Origin: an uncultured Oscillospiraceae bacterium
GTDB lineage: Bacteria; Bacillota; Clostridia; Oscillospirales; Oscillospiraceae
Length of the DNA: 55,121 bases
Reading direction: 5' to 3'
NCBI GenBank assembly: GCA_944385545.1
Contig: CALWXQ010000005.1
Span: forward strand, 1-55,121
Position numbers and translations under genes: made by a program. Numbering within the stretch: the first letter of the stretch is position 1; the number at the start of each line of letters is the position of its first letter. Under the pieces are notes generated by a model, which was not told the origin of the DNA, searched no databases, and worked only from the letters and a program-made list of their open reading frames with translations. Positions 41,569 through 50,650 of the stretch are shown here, one piece after another.

Positions 41569-42024
41569 ATGAGCATGCCGTACCATTCCCAAGACCCCAA
41601 AGACATGGAGAAACTGGAGAAGATTAAGATCCGGGATCGGCGGGTGGAGCACTTGTTCCGCCGTCTGCTGCATTGCTCCGAGCTATTCATCGCGGCGCTG
41701 ACCCTGCTGGCTTTGATCGCGTCCCTGGGACTGGAGATCTACCAGATGGTCACCCATCCGGCGTACTTTGAAGATGTGCAGCACATGCTTCACAATCTGC
41801 TGGCCATTGTGGTGGGCCTGGAATTCGTGCGGATGCTCATCGACACCACCCCTGCCAATATCCTGGAGGTGCTTACCGTGGCCATTACCCGCCACGTGAT
41901 TCTGAGTCACGACGATCCCTGGAGCAATCTGGCCTGTGTCACCTGCATTGCGGGATTGTTTGCCATCCGCCGCTTCCTGATCCGCCGGGGCGAGCTTCAG
42001 GAGGAACTGGTGGAGATTGAGTAA
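41569..42024 (+). CDS. PsiE-like small membrane protein
   Basis: A 151-residue protein with a charged N-terminus of about 35 residues and about four membrane segments (39-58, 75-90, 98-112 and 118-135). It resembles the PsiE family (phosphate-starvation-inducible E) of unknown biochemical role, including the pattern VVGLEFVRMLIDTTPANILEV and the His-Asp loop ILSHDDPW. GGGAGGA precedes the first ATG; a second ATG two codons later could also serve. It lies between repeat copy 6 and an EamA remnant. Confidence 0.7.
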   Translation: MSMPYHSQDPKDMEKLEKIKIRDRRVEHLFRRLLHCSELFIAALTLLALIASLGLEIYQMVTHPAYFEDVQHMLHNLLAIVVGLEFVRMLIDTTPANILEVLTVAITRHVILSHDDPWSNLACVTCIAGLFAIRRFLIRRGELQEELVEIE

Positions 42025-42037
42025 GGAGCGGAAACAG

Positions 42038-42142
42038 ATGGGGTTTGTACTGGCGGCGGTTTTTCTGCACGAGCAGATCACCTGGAAGTCCGCCGCCGGC
42101 GCGGCGCTGATCCCCTTGGGAACCCTGTTGATGATCGGATAA
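42038..42142 (+). pseudogene. C-terminal remnant of an EamA-family transporter
   Basis: A 34-codon frame, MGFVLAAVFLHEQITWKSA then GAALIPLGTLLMIG, matches the last membrane hairpin of EamA/DMT drug-metabolite transporters (normally about 290 residues). It has a start codon with AAGGAG upstream and a stop, so it might still be translated. No more of the family lies upstream, where the PsiE-like gene ends at 42024. It is most simply a relic of a deleted transporter. Confidence 0.65.
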
Positions 42143-42152
42143 GGAGGAGCCT

Positions 42153-42614
42153 ATGTCAGAATACATGATGGATCTGCGCAGGATCCTGGGCAGCCGCCCC
42201 CTGATTCAGGTGGGGGCGGGGGTCATCGTGGAGGATGACCGGGGGTGGATCCTGCTGCAGCAGCGGGCCGACTGCGGCTGCTGGGGCTACGCCGGCGGCG
42301 CGGTGGAGCTGTATGAATCCGTGGAGGACGCCGCCCGGCGGGAGCTGCTGGAGGAGACCGGCCTGGCCGCCCATACCCTGGAACTGTTCACCATCCTCTC
42401 CGGGCCGGACATGGCCTACACCTACCCCAACGGAGATCAGGTATCCATGATCGCGGTGGTATATCTGTGCAAGGCCTATTCCGGCGTCCTGCGGGGGCAG
42501 GAGGCGGAAGTGAAGCAGCTGCGGTTCTTCCCCTGGGACGAGCTGCCGGAGGATATTTTCCCTCCGGAGCGGGCAGCCATCCGCCAATGGGCCGAAGCTA
42601 AGGCCCGGGGGTGA
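42153..42614 (+). CDS. Nudix hydrolase
   Basis: A 153-residue Nudix protein with a complete Nudix box from Gly49 to Leu71 (GAVELYESVEDA, then REL, EE, GL), fitting G-x5-E-x7-REU-x-EE-x-GU. It should cleave a nucleoside diphosphate linked to another group; the substrate is not predictable. AAGGAGGAG precedes the ATG and overlaps the stop of the EamA remnant. A strong terminator follows. Confidence 0.9.
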   Translation: MSEYMMDLRRILGSRPLIQVGAGVIVEDDRGWILLQQRADCGCWGYAGGAVELYESVEDAARRELLEETGLAAHTLELFTILSGPDMAYTYPNGDQVSMIAVVYLCKAYSGVLRGQEAEVKQLRFFPWDELPEDIFPPERAAIRQWAEAKARG

Positions 42615-42657
42615 GGATATCGGCGGCTGCGCCATAAGAACGCGTATCAAATCAGTT

Positions 42658-42693
42658 CGGCTGGATTACCAAAAAAGGTAATCCAGCCGTTTT
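42658..42693. terminator. Terminator between Nudix and threonine genes
   Basis: A perfect 13-bp stem, CGGCTGGATTACC with its complement, has an AAAAAA loop and TTTT after it (42690-42693). It ends the Nudix transcript and may also serve the convergent thrC-thrB transcript. Confidence 0.8.
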
Positions 42694-42754
42694 CAAAGGT
42701 TGCATTTTGATATAGCCCCGAATTGTTCGGGAAGCGGGCGGCATTTCCGGGGGA

Positions 42755-43645
42755 TCATTCCCCGTCGACCACGTGGGCGCCTTGGAATTCCACGTGCAGG
42801 GGCAGCATTTGCCAGGACTGCCGGGTGATGCTGTCCAGCTTCTTGCCCAGCTTCTGCTCCAGGTGGGGATCCTGGGTGATGCACAGCAGGGTGGGGCCTG
42901 CGCCGCTGAGACAGAAGGCAGCGCCGGTGGTGCGCACCAGAGCTTCGATCTTCTCATAGTCGGGGATCAGCTTTTTCCGGTAATGCTGGTGGAGCCGGTC
43001 CTGCATGGCGTTGCGCAGGAGCTTCTCGTCTCCCAGCTCCAGGGCCTTCAGCACCAGGGCGCCGTGGGAAATGTTGTAAATGGCGTCGGCCCGGCTCACC
43101 TGCTCCGGCAGGACGCTTCTGGCAAGGGAGGTGGGCAGATCAAAGTCCGGCACCAGAGCCAGAAATTCCCAGTCCGGGTGGAGGGGGAAGCTCACCGTCA
43201 CCGGGAGGCCGCCGTCCACCATAGAGGCGGTGAGGCCGCCGTAGAAGGCGGGGGCCAGGTTGTCCGGGTGGCCCTCCATGGCGTTGGTGATGTTCAGCAG
43301 GCCCTGGGTGGACAGCTTATTGCCCCGGAGCACGTTGGCTCCCATGGCTCCGGCTACCAGCAGGGCGGCGGAGGAGCCAAGTCCCCGGCAGATGGGGATA
43401 TGGGCGTCGATGTGGATCCTGACCCCCCGGATCTCCTCGCTCATGGTGCTCAGCACCGCACAGTAGGAGGTGTAGGCCAGATTGTCCGGGCCGGTGAACT
43501 CCTCGTCACAGCCGGTGATCTCCAGACCGGAGGCGGTTTCCTCAAAGGTTACGTCGGTATACAGGCTCAGGGCGCAGCCGAAGGCGTCGAAGCCGGGGCC
43601 TAAGTTGGCGGTGGTGGCGGGGACGCGGATGGTAACTCGTTTCAT
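42755..43645 (-). CDS. thrB: Homoserine kinase
   Basis: A 296-residue GHMP kinase that phosphorylates homoserine, the fourth step from aspartate to threonine. The N-terminal motif is VRVPATTANLGPGFDAFG-like (VPATTANLGPGFDAF), the ATP loop is PICRGLGSSAALLVAG, and the late GHMP motif is CLSGAGPTLLCI. The start at 43645 follows GAAAGGA and gives the conserved KRVTIRVP start; the frame open to 43681 overlaps thrC. It lies 19 bp after thrC in the same direction. Confidence 0.95.
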   Translation of the reverse strand: MKRVTIRVPATTANLGPGFDAFGCALSLYTDVTFEETASGLEITGCDEEFTGPDNLAYTSYCAVLSTMSEEIRGVRIHIDAHIPICRGLGSSAALLVAGAMGANVLRGNKLSTQGLLNITNAMEGHPDNLAPAFYGGLTASMVDGGLPVTVSFPLHPDWEFLALVPDFDLPTSLARSVLPEQVSRADAIYNISHGALVLKALELGDEKLLRNAMQDRLHQHYRKKLIPDYEKIEALVRTTGAAFCLSGAGPTLLCITQDPHLEQKLGKKLDSITRQSWQMLPLHVEFQGAHVVDGE

Positions 43646-43664
43646 GGCCGTTTGCGTCCTTTCC

Positions 43665-45110
43665 TCACAGGCCCAGCACATAGCCGAGCATGTCCTCTTT
43701 GGGGATTACTCCGGTATGCCGCTCAGGCTTGCCCTCCAAGGAGGCCAGATTCCCGGGGATAGGCACCCCGGTCAGCCGGGCGAGCCGCCCCATCTGGTCA
43801 AATTCGCTGCCGCTCAGGTCGCCGCCGATGGCGCTGAGCACCGCGGCGGGGAACTTGTAGGGGGAGGCGGTGGACAGCACCACCATAGGCCGGTGATCCC
43901 CGGTTTGGGCGGCGTAGTCCTCCGCGGCGGCCCAGCCGGCGGCGGTGTGGGGATCGCAAAGATAGCCGTAATCCCGGAACACCCGGCCGATGATCTCCGC
44001 CCCCCGGCTGTCATCACAGTAAGAGGCCCGGAACAGCTCCCGGATCTTCTCCAGCAGGGACTGGGGAACGGTGTAGTGGCCCTGTTCCTTCAGCTGCTCC
44101 ATAAGCCCGCTGACCAGCTCCGTGTCGCCGCTGAGCAGGTACAGCAGCCGCTCTAAGTTGGACGACACCAGAATATCCATGGAAGGAGAGGTGGTTTTCA
44201 GCAGGGGGCGGCGGCGGTCATAGGTGCCGGTACGCAGGAAGTCGGTGAGAACGTTGTTGGCGTTGGAGGCGCAGACCAGCATTCCCACCGGCAGGCCCAG
44301 AAGCTTTGCCAGGTATCCGGCCAGAATGTCCCCGAAGTTGCCGGTGGGGACGGAGAAATTCACTTCCTGACCCAGGGAAATCCTCCCCGCGTCCATCAGA
44401 TCCCGGTAGGCGCGGAAGTAGTACATAATCTGGGGGGCCAGACGGCCGATGTTGATGGAGTTGGCGGAGGACAGCCGGAAGGGGAGCGCCATGCCCTGGC
44501 AGGCGGCAAAGATGTTCTTCACCCCGGTTTGGGCGTCGTCAAAGTTTCCTTCCACGGCGCATACCGCCACGTTGGCCCCCTCCTGGGTCACCATCTGGGC
44601 CCGCTGAACCTGGGAGACGCCGCCGTGGGGATAGAATACGCAGATGCGTACCCCCGGCACATCGTGAAAGCCCTCCAGGGCGGCCTTGCCGGTATCGCCG
44701 GAGGTGGCGGTGAGGATGAGGATATCCTCGGTGACCCCCTTGACGGTTTTGGCGGCGGTGAGCAGCTGGGGCAGCATGGACAGGGCCACGTCCTTAAAGG
44801 CGGAGGTGGGGCCGCGGAACAGCTCCAGCACCGTTTTATCCCCCACAGGAACGCTGGGGGTCAGGTCTTCCGTTTCAAATTTGCCGGTGTAGGCCCGGCG
44901 CACCAATTCGGGCATATCCGGGATGTCCGGCAGCAGGGCGGAAAGAATCTTGGCGGACATCTCCTGGCTGCTGCCCGTCAGGCAGTCCTTCCAGTCAAAG
45001 GCGGGGAACTGCTGGGGCATGTACAGCCCGCCGTCCGGGGCCAGGCCCTCCAGAACTGCCTGGGCGCTGTCGACCTGAGGCAGAGGGCTGCGGGTGGAAT
45101 GATAGAACAT
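43665..45110 (-). CDS. thrC: Threonine synthase
   Basis: A 481-residue PLP enzyme, fold-type II, that makes threonine from O-phosphohomoserine. The PLP lysine is in PTSAFKDVAL. TATSGDTGKAAL and SANSINIGRLAPQIMYYF are typical of the longer (yeast/E. coli-like) class. GGGAGG precedes the ATG. It is transcribed divergently from hom, and with thrB it completes the pathway encoded on both sides of the gap at 45111-45308. No T-box or other leader RNA was seen. Confidence 0.95.
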   Translation of the reverse strand: MFYHSTRSPLPQVDSAQAVLEGLAPDGGLYMPQQFPAFDWKDCLTGSSQEMSAKILSALLPDIPDMPELVRRAYTGKFETEDLTPSVPVGDKTVLELFRGPTSAFKDVALSMLPQLLTAAKTVKGVTEDILILTATSGDTGKAALEGFHDVPGVRICVFYPHGGVSQVQRAQMVTQEGANVAVCAVEGNFDDAQTGVKNIFAACQGMALPFRLSSANSINIGRLAPQIMYYFRAYRDLMDAGRISLGQEVNFSVPTGNFGDILAGYLAKLLGLPVGMLVCASNANNVLTDFLRTGTYDRRRPLLKTTSPSMDILVSSNLERLLYLLSGDTELVSGLMEQLKEQGHYTVPQSLLEKIRELFRASYCDDSRGAEIIGRVFRDYGYLCDPHTAAGWAAAEDYAAQTGDHRPMVVLSTASPYKFPAAVLSAIGGDLSGSEFDQMGRLARLTGVPIPGNLASLEGKPERHTGVIPKEDMLGYVLGL

Positions 45111-45192
45111 AGGCGCCTCCCATAGGTGGTATCTTTACCAATTGCACAAAAAGCCGGAAAAACTGAGGGAAGGATTGGCTTTTTTGATGCGA

Positions 45193-45221
45193 TTGCATTT
45201 TCAGTAGGTATATGATATACT
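45193..45221 (+). promoter_or_regulatory. Promoter of hom-lysC-asd
   Basis: TTGCAT (45193-45198), 17 bp and TATACT (45216-45221) lie about 85 bp before the hom start codon. Confidence 0.75.
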
Positions 45222-45308
45222 GTTTTCTATAAAATTGCAAGTGTTTTCGAGCTGAGTACGTTTTTCCCCCCAAGGCTCGAAGCGCTGCGCGTGACGGAGG
45301 ATGGAAGG

Positions 45309-46418
45309 ATGAATATTGGTTTGCTGGGCTTCGGCGTTGTCGGCCGGGGCGTGTATGAGATCGTCCGCGGCCGGGAGGATATGCGGGTGCGCAAGGTGCT
45401 GTGCCTGGAGGATATTTCCCTGCCCGACGCAGAGGCGGTGAAGGATTTTAGCCAGATCCTGGAAGACGACAGCATTGATACCGTGGTGGAAGCCATGGGA
45501 GGGCTGCATCCTTCCTATGAATTCGTCAGCGCGGCGCTGGCGGCCGGGAAGCATGTGGTCACCTCCAACAAGGCGCTGGTGTGCACCTACTATGACAAGC
45601 TGCTGCCCCTGGCCAGGGAGAAGGGGGTGCACCTGCGGGCCACTGCCGCGGTAGGCGGCGGCATCGGCTGGCTCAGTGAGCTGGAGCGCTCCCGCCGGGT
45701 GCAGAAGCTGACGGAAGTGGGCGGCATCATGAACGGCACCTGCAACTATATCCTTGACAACATGACCCGCTTCGGCCTGGGCTACGACGAGGCCCTGAAG
45801 CAGGCCCAGAGTCTGGGCTATGCCGAGGCCAACCCCGCCACCGATGTGGACGGCATCGACACCTGGCATAAGGTGATCCTGTCCGCCAATGTGGCCTTCG
45901 GGGTGAGCCTGGAGAAACAGAGTGTGCCTGTGGCGGGGATCCGGAACATCACGGCCCGGGACGTGGAGAGCTTTGCCGGCCACGGCCTGGTGTGCAAGCT
46001 GATCTCCACCGGCAAGCGCCTGGGGGACGGCTTCAGCGCCTATGTGCAGCCCACCCTGGTGGCAGCCGGATCTTTGGAGGCGGCTGTGCCCCTGAACTAT
46101 AACCTGATTACCTTCCTGGGCGAGTCCTCGGAACGGATGAGCTTCTACGGCCAGGGCGCGGGACGGTATCCCACCGCATATAATGTGGTTCAGGATCTGG
46201 TGGATGTGCTGGGCGGCAAGGGGTTCTATGCCCCTTACGGCGGCAAGGCCCAGGCCAGGAACGAGGAAACCATGGGCTACTACGTCCGGGGCGGCTGGGA
46301 CGGCCCCGTTCGGGAGGACTGGGGCAGCGGCGTGGTAACGGAGCCGGTAAGCGTGGACGCCATGCACCGGTGGCTGAAGGAACATCCCCAGGCCTTTATC
46401 GCCGGGATCCGGGACTGA
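45309..46418 (+). CDS. hom: Homoserine dehydrogenase
   Basis: A 369-residue enzyme that reduces aspartate semialdehyde to homoserine. The N-terminal Rossmann motif is LLGFGVVGRGVYE. The catalytic domain has TSNKALVCTY, GGGIGWLSEL, GGIMNGTCNYIL and GYAEANPATDVDGIDTWHK. At this length it lacks the C-terminal ACT domain of the common 430-residue Firmicute form, so direct threonine feedback may be absent. GGAGGA before the ATG at 45309 decides the start. It is the first gene of hom-lysC-asd. Confidence 0.94.
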   Translation: MNIGLLGFGVVGRGVYEIVRGREDMRVRKVLCLEDISLPDAEAVKDFSQILEDDSIDTVVEAMGGLHPSYEFVSAALAAGKHVVTSNKALVCTYYDKLLPLAREKGVHLRATAAVGGGIGWLSELERSRRVQKLTEVGGIMNGTCNYILDNMTRFGLGYDEALKQAQSLGYAEANPATDVDGIDTWHKVILSANVAFGVSLEKQSVPVAGIRNITARDVESFAGHGLVCKLISTGKRLGDGFSAYVQPTLVAAGSLEAAVPLNYNLITFLGESSERMSFYGQGAGRYPTAYNVVQDLVDVLGGKGFYAPYGGKAQARNEETMGYYVRGGWDGPVREDWGSGVVTEPVSVDAMHRWLKEHPQAFIAGIRD

Positions 46419-46462
46419 TACCGGGCCGCCCGGCGGCCTGATCCAAGGGAGGACAGAGGACT

Positions 46463-47782
46463 ATGAAAGTTGTAAAATTCGGCGGTTCGTCCATGGCGGA
46501 CGCGGGGCAGTACCGGAAGGTGCGGGATATTCTGATGGCCGACACAGACCGCAAGGTGGTGGTGGTCTCCGCCCCCGGCAAGCGGTTTTCCGGCGACCAT
46601 AAGCTGACGGATCTGCTGTATCTGTGCTATGCCCACATTCAGTATGGTGTGGACTGCTCCGGCATTTTTGATATGATCGCCAACCGGTATCTGGACATCC
46701 GGGATGAGCTGGGCTTGCAGCTGCGGCTGGAGCCGGAGCTGGAGGAGCTGAAGCGGCGCATTGACGCCAAGCAGGTCACCCGGGAGGAACTGGTCAGCCG
46801 GGGCGAGTATTTCTCCGCCAAGCTCATGGCGGATTACCTGGGATTCCAGTTCGTGGACGCGGCGGACTGGGTGAAATTCCGTCTGGACGGCACGGTGAAC
46901 CAGGAGCAGACCTATGAGGCTCTGCGCAATCATGTGCTGATGGGCTACGGGGCGGTGATCCCCGGCTTTTACGGCGCCATGCCCGACGGCGCCATCCACA
47001 CCTTCTCCCGGGGCGGCAGCGACATCACCGGCGCTTTGGCGGCGGCGGCCCTGGACGCGGCGGTGTATGAGAACTGGACGGACGTGTCCGGCATCCTGAT
47101 GGCCGATCCCCGGCTGGTGGATAATCCCCAGGCCATTCCCGAGGTTACCTATGACGAGCTGCGGGAGCTGAGCTATTCCGGCGCCCAGGTGCTCCACGAG
47201 GACAGCATCTTTCCCGTCCGGGAGAAGAATATCCCGGTGAATATCCGCAATACCAACCAGCCCGACGCTCCGGGCACCATGATCCAGGAGTCCTTCCAGG
47301 GGGACTGCGACCCGGAACGGTTCATTACCGGCATCACCGGCAAGCGGGACTTTTCCATCATTTCCCTGTCCAAGCGAGGGATGAGCAACCAGGTGGGCGT
47401 GCTGCGCCGGGTGCTGACGGTGCTGGAGCGGCATAATATCTCCGTGGACTATGTGCCCAACGGCATCGACAATGTCTCCGTGGTGCTGCCCACCCAGGCC
47501 ATTGAGAAGGATCTTTACACCATTATGGCAGAGATTCAGCAGGAGGCGGAGCCGGATACCCTGGACGTGCATCACCACATCGCGGTGGTGGCGGCGGTGG
47601 GCCGGAAGATGGCCTTCCGGCCCGGCATCTCCGGTAAGATCTTCGCCGCGCTGGGCGAAAGCGGCATCAATATCCGCATGATTAACCAAGGCCCGGACGA
47701 ACTGAACATCATCTTCGGCGTGGACAACGATGACTTCCAGGACGCCATCCGGGTGCTGTATAACAGCTTCGTAACCAAGTAA
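46463..47782 (+). CDS. lysC: Aspartate kinase
   Basis: A 439-residue monofunctional aspartokinase. The kinase domain starts with VKFGGSSMAD, with VSRGEYFSAKLMA and TFSRGGSDITGAL further on. Two ACT domains follow from about residue 290 (DFSIISLSKRGMSNQVG and then VAAVGRKMAFRPGISGKI), the likely site of feedback by lysine or threonine. It phosphorylates aspartate, the entry step to lysine, threonine and methionine. It is cotranscribed with hom and asd. Confidence 0.94.
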   Translation: MKVVKFGGSSMADAGQYRKVRDILMADTDRKVVVVSAPGKRFSGDHKLTDLLYLCYAHIQYGVDCSGIFDMIANRYLDIRDELGLQLRLEPELEELKRRIDAKQVTREELVSRGEYFSAKLMADYLGFQFVDAADWVKFRLDGTVNQEQTYEALRNHVLMGYGAVIPGFYGAMPDGAIHTFSRGGSDITGALAAAALDAAVYENWTDVSGILMADPRLVDNPQAIPEVTYDELRELSYSGAQVLHEDSIFPVREKNIPVNIRNTNQPDAPGTMIQESFQGDCDPERFITGITGKRDFSIISLSKRGMSNQVGVLRRVLTVLERHNISVDYVPNGIDNVSVVLPTQAIEKDLYTIMAEIQQEAEPDTLDVHHHIAVVAAVGRKMAFRPGISGKIFAALGESGINIRMINQGPDELNIIFGVDNDDFQDAIRVLYNSFVTK

Positions 47783-47802
47783 CTGCTTTGGAGGGACCGA
47801 AC

Positions 47803-48807
47803 ATGAAACAGTATACCGTTGCCGTCCTGGGCGCCACCGGCGCTGTGGGACAGGAAATGATCAAGATTCTGCAGGAACGGGATTTCCCTGTGGGCAAGCT
47901 CATCCCCCTGGCTTCCGCCAGAAGCGCGGGGAAGACGCTGACCTTCCGGGGCGAGGAAGTGGCCATCCGGGAGGCCGGGGATGAGGCCTTCCAGGGGGTG
48001 GACATCGTCCTGGGTGCGGCGGAGAATGACATCGCCCAGCGCTTTGCCCCCGCCATCGTCAAGGCCGGAGCGGTGTTCGTGGACAATTCTTCCGCCTTCC
48101 GGTTGGATCCGAAGGTGCCTCTGGTGGTGCCGGAGGTGAACCCGGAGGACGTGTCCTGGCACCAGGGCATCATTGCCAACCCCAACTGCTCCACCATTAT
48201 TGCTGTGACCGCCGTCAACGCCCTGAATTCCATCGCCCCCATCCGGGCCATGACTGCCTCCACCTATCAGGCGGTGTCCGGCGCCGGCGCCGGCGGCCCG
48301 GTGGAGCTGATGAACCAGGTGGAGGCATTGAGCCGGGGAGAGCGCTGCCAGCCCAAGGTCTTCTCCCACCAGATCGCCTACAACCTGATTCCCCAGATCG
48401 GCGGCGAGCAGCTGGAGGGCTACACCAGCGAGGAAATGAAGATGCAGAACGAGGGCAGGAAGATCATGCATCTGCCCCAGCTGAAGGTCAGCTGCACCTG
48501 CGTTCGGGTGCCTGTGGTGCGCAGCCACTCCATTTCCATCAGCTGCCGGTTCGATGTGTCGGTGACGGTGGAGCAGGCCCGGGAGGTCATTGCCAAGGCT
48601 CCCGGCTGCAAGCTGGTGGATGATCTGAAGAATCAGCGCTATCCCATGCCCCTGGACACCTCCGATCAGGATCTGGTGTTCGTGGGCCGGATCCGTCCCG
48701 ACCTGACCGACGAGAACGGCCTGTGCCTGTGGTGCTGCGGCGACCAGGTGCGCAAGGGCGCGGCTACCAACGCCATCCAGATCGCGGAGCTGTTGGTAAA
48801 GGAATAA
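47803..48807 (+). CDS. asd: Aspartate-semialdehyde dehydrogenase
   Basis: A 334-residue enzyme that turns aspartyl phosphate into aspartate semialdehyde. The NADP motif is VLGATGAVGQEM, the active-site Cys is in ANPNCSTI (about residue 129), and the substrate region is VRVPVVRSHSISI with a catalytic His. The start at 47803 follows GGAGGG. It is the last gene of the hom-lysC-asd set, 20 bp after lysC. Confidence 0.95.
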   Translation: MKQYTVAVLGATGAVGQEMIKILQERDFPVGKLIPLASARSAGKTLTFRGEEVAIREAGDEAFQGVDIVLGAAENDIAQRFAPAIVKAGAVFVDNSSAFRLDPKVPLVVPEVNPEDVSWHQGIIANPNCSTIIAVTAVNALNSIAPIRAMTASTYQAVSGAGAGGPVELMNQVEALSRGERCQPKVFSHQIAYNLIPQIGGEQLEGYTSEEMKMQNEGRKIMHLPQLKVSCTCVRVPVVRSHSISISCRFDVSVTVEQAREVIAKAPGCKLVDDLKNQRYPMPLDTSDQDLVFVGRIRPDLTDENGLCLWCCGDQVRKGAATNAIQIAELLVKE

Positions 48808-48817
48808 ATCTGTACGG

Positions 48818-48855
48818 GCGGGGAACCTGGGGCCGTGGCCCTTCCGGTTCCCCGC
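48818..48855 (+). other. Hairpin after asd
   Basis: A 10-bp stem, GCGGGGAACC (48818-48827) with GGTTCCCCGC (48846-48855), has a smaller GGGGCC/GGCCC stem inside. No T-run follows, so it is a weak terminator or mRNA-end protector. Confidence 0.45.
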
Positions 48856-48900
48856 TCCGGCATCCCGGGCAGCGATCCCGGAACTGGATAAGGGGGCATT

Positions 48901-50442
48901 ATGGAAGAACGAAAGGCGACCCCTCTGAAGGGGAAGACCTTGAAGATCCTGTGCGGGATCTTCGGCGGGATCCTGGTGCTGGCGGTGGGGCTTACCGCTG
49001 CCGCCTGGGCCTTGGATCCTTACGACCACCGGATATTGGACAATGTCCATATCGGCGGCGTAGCGGTGGGGGGCATGACCAAAGGGGAGGCCCGGGAGGC
49101 TCTGGAGCAGGCTTTGAAGGAGACGCTGCTGGGCCTGGATATGACGGTGGAGCTGCCGGAGCAGACCCTAACCTTTTCCCCGGATCAGGTGGGGCTTCGG
49201 GCGGATATCAGCGGCGCGGTGCGCCAGGCTTACCGCCGCGGCCGCATCGGCTCCCGGGAGGAGCGGCAGGAGGCGGCGCGGGTTACCCAAGCGGAAGGGT
49301 ATGCCGTGGGGATGCTCTCCTATCTGCGGTTTTCGGAAACGGTTCTGCTCCAGGCTCTGGAAGACTATGCCGACACCTACGCCACCACCCTGACCCAGCC
49401 GGAATACCACCTGGAGGGGGAGCGTCCGGCCCTTTCCACCCAGGACTTCCGGGAGGCGGAGGGCCAGGTGCTGGTGCTGACCAAAGGCCTTCCCCAGGCG
49501 CGGCTGGATGTGGACGGGGTCTACGCCCAGATCCTGGCAGACTATGACGATCCCGTCACCGCTGCCGGGAACGGAGAATACGGGGTGACCCTGGATCAGA
49601 TTCCTCCGGAGCAGACGCCCGAGGAACTGGATCTGAAGGCCATTTATGAGGAGGTCTGCGTCCAGCCGGTGGATGATTCTCTGGACATGGAGACCTACCG
49701 GCAGGTTTACGGCTCCTACGGCTACGGCTTCTCCCTGGAGGCGGTGGAGGAGGCCTTCGCCCAGGCGGTCCCGGGCCAGAGTCTGCGGGTGCCTTTGGAA
49801 TACGTGGAACCGGAGATCCTGGGGGAGGAGGTCTACTTCCGGGATGTACTGGGGGATTGCCAGACCAAGCACAGCAACAATGAAAAGCGCACCGTCAATT
49901 TACAGCTAATCTGCCAAATCCTCAACGGGTATGTGCTCCAGCCGGGGGAGTCGTTTTCCTTCAACGGCGTGGTGGGAGAGCGAACCGAGGAACGGGGCTT
50001 CCAGCCCGCTCCGGCCTTCTCCGGGAACCAGCTGGTCAACTCCGTAGGCGGCGGCGTCTGCCAGACCTCCACCACCTTGTATAACTGCGTGTTGGAGGCG
50101 GATCTGGAGGTGATCGAGCGCCGGGGCCACGGAGCCACCGTGACCTATGTTCCCCTGGGCCTGGATGCGGCCGTCAACTGGGGAACCACGGACTTCGCCT
50201 TCCGCAACAACTTTCATTTCCCGGTGAAGATCCAGGCGGAGGTATCCGACGGCTATGTGAAAATGCAGCTGCTGGGTACCGATGAAAAGGACTATTACAT
50301 CGAAATGACCGCAAACCAGGACAATTCCAATCCCGATGTGATCTACGCGGTGAGCTATAAGAATAAGTACGACAAAGAAACCGGAGAACTGATCAGCCGG
50401 GAGCGGGAGGCCTTCTCCACCTACAACAAAGATGTGGGATAA
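48901..50442 (+). CDS. VanW-family protein with peptidoglycan-binding-like domain
   Basis: A 513-residue protein with one N-terminal membrane anchor (about 17-37) and an external remainder. The YoaR/PG_binding_4-like middle region has NVHIGGVAVGGMTKGEAREAL. The C-terminal VanW domain (about 310-450) has QPGESFSFN, GGGVCQTSTTLYN and GHGATVTYVPLG. VanW proteins occur with vancomycin-resistance genes and in many Firmicutes without them. The function is unknown but cell-wall-linked. No other van genes are near, so resistance is not implied. A terminator follows. Confidence 0.9.
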   Translation: MEERKATPLKGKTLKILCGIFGGILVLAVGLTAAAWALDPYDHRILDNVHIGGVAVGGMTKGEAREALEQALKETLLGLDMTVELPEQTLTFSPDQVGLRADISGAVRQAYRRGRIGSREERQEAARVTQAEGYAVGMLSYLRFSETVLLQALEDYADTYATTLTQPEYHLEGERPALSTQDFREAEGQVLVLTKGLPQARLDVDGVYAQILADYDDPVTAAGNGEYGVTLDQIPPEQTPEELDLKAIYEEVCVQPVDDSLDMETYRQVYGSYGYGFSLEAVEEAFAQAVPGQSLRVPLEYVEPEILGEEVYFRDVLGDCQTKHSNNEKRTVNLQLICQILNGYVLQPGESFSFNGVVGERTEERGFQPAPAFSGNQLVNSVGGGVCQTSTTLYNCVLEADLEVIERRGHGATVTYVPLGLDAAVNWGTTDFAFRNNFHFPVKIQAEVSDGYVKMQLLGTDEKDYYIEMTANQDNSNPDVIYAVSYKNKYDKETGELISREREAFSTYNKDVG

Positions 50443-50473
50443 GCCTGTGAAAACCGCTTGCCGGCAAGCTCAG

Positions 50474-50509
50474 CCGTCCGGGATCCGGCAGAGGATTCCG
50501 GACGGTTTT
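50474..50509 (+). terminator. Terminator after the VanW-family gene
   Basis: CCGTCCGG (50474-50481) pairs with CCGGACGG (50498-50505), with inner GATCC/GGATT pairing, and is followed by TTTTGTCTTT. Confidence 0.75.
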
Positions 50510-50551
50510 GTCTTTGGTGGAGGGGATTTTCCGGGCAAACCGGGAAAAGTG

Positions 50552-50579
50552 TTGCATTTTTCCGGAGGTATGGTACAAT
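50552..50579 (+). promoter_or_regulatory. Promoter of the glycan-like operon
   Basis: TTGCAT (50552-50557), 16 bp and TACAAT (50574-50579) with an extended TGG. The start codon is 70 bp downstream. Confidence 0.7.
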
Positions 50580-50650
50580 AAACAAATAATGCCTTTCCAT
50601 GGCCTCCGGGCGGAAAAGGGCAGCTATGCTGAAACAACGGGGAGAAACGT

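Noticed and set aside
45111-45308. A T-box or other leader RNA controlling the threonine genes
   Set aside because: The gap is only 198 bp shared by two promoters, and no T-box sequence or terminator/antiterminator pair was seen.
48901-50442. Vancomycin resistance locus
   Set aside because: Only a VanW-family protein is present. No VanH, VanA/B ligase, VanX or two-component genes lie near it.
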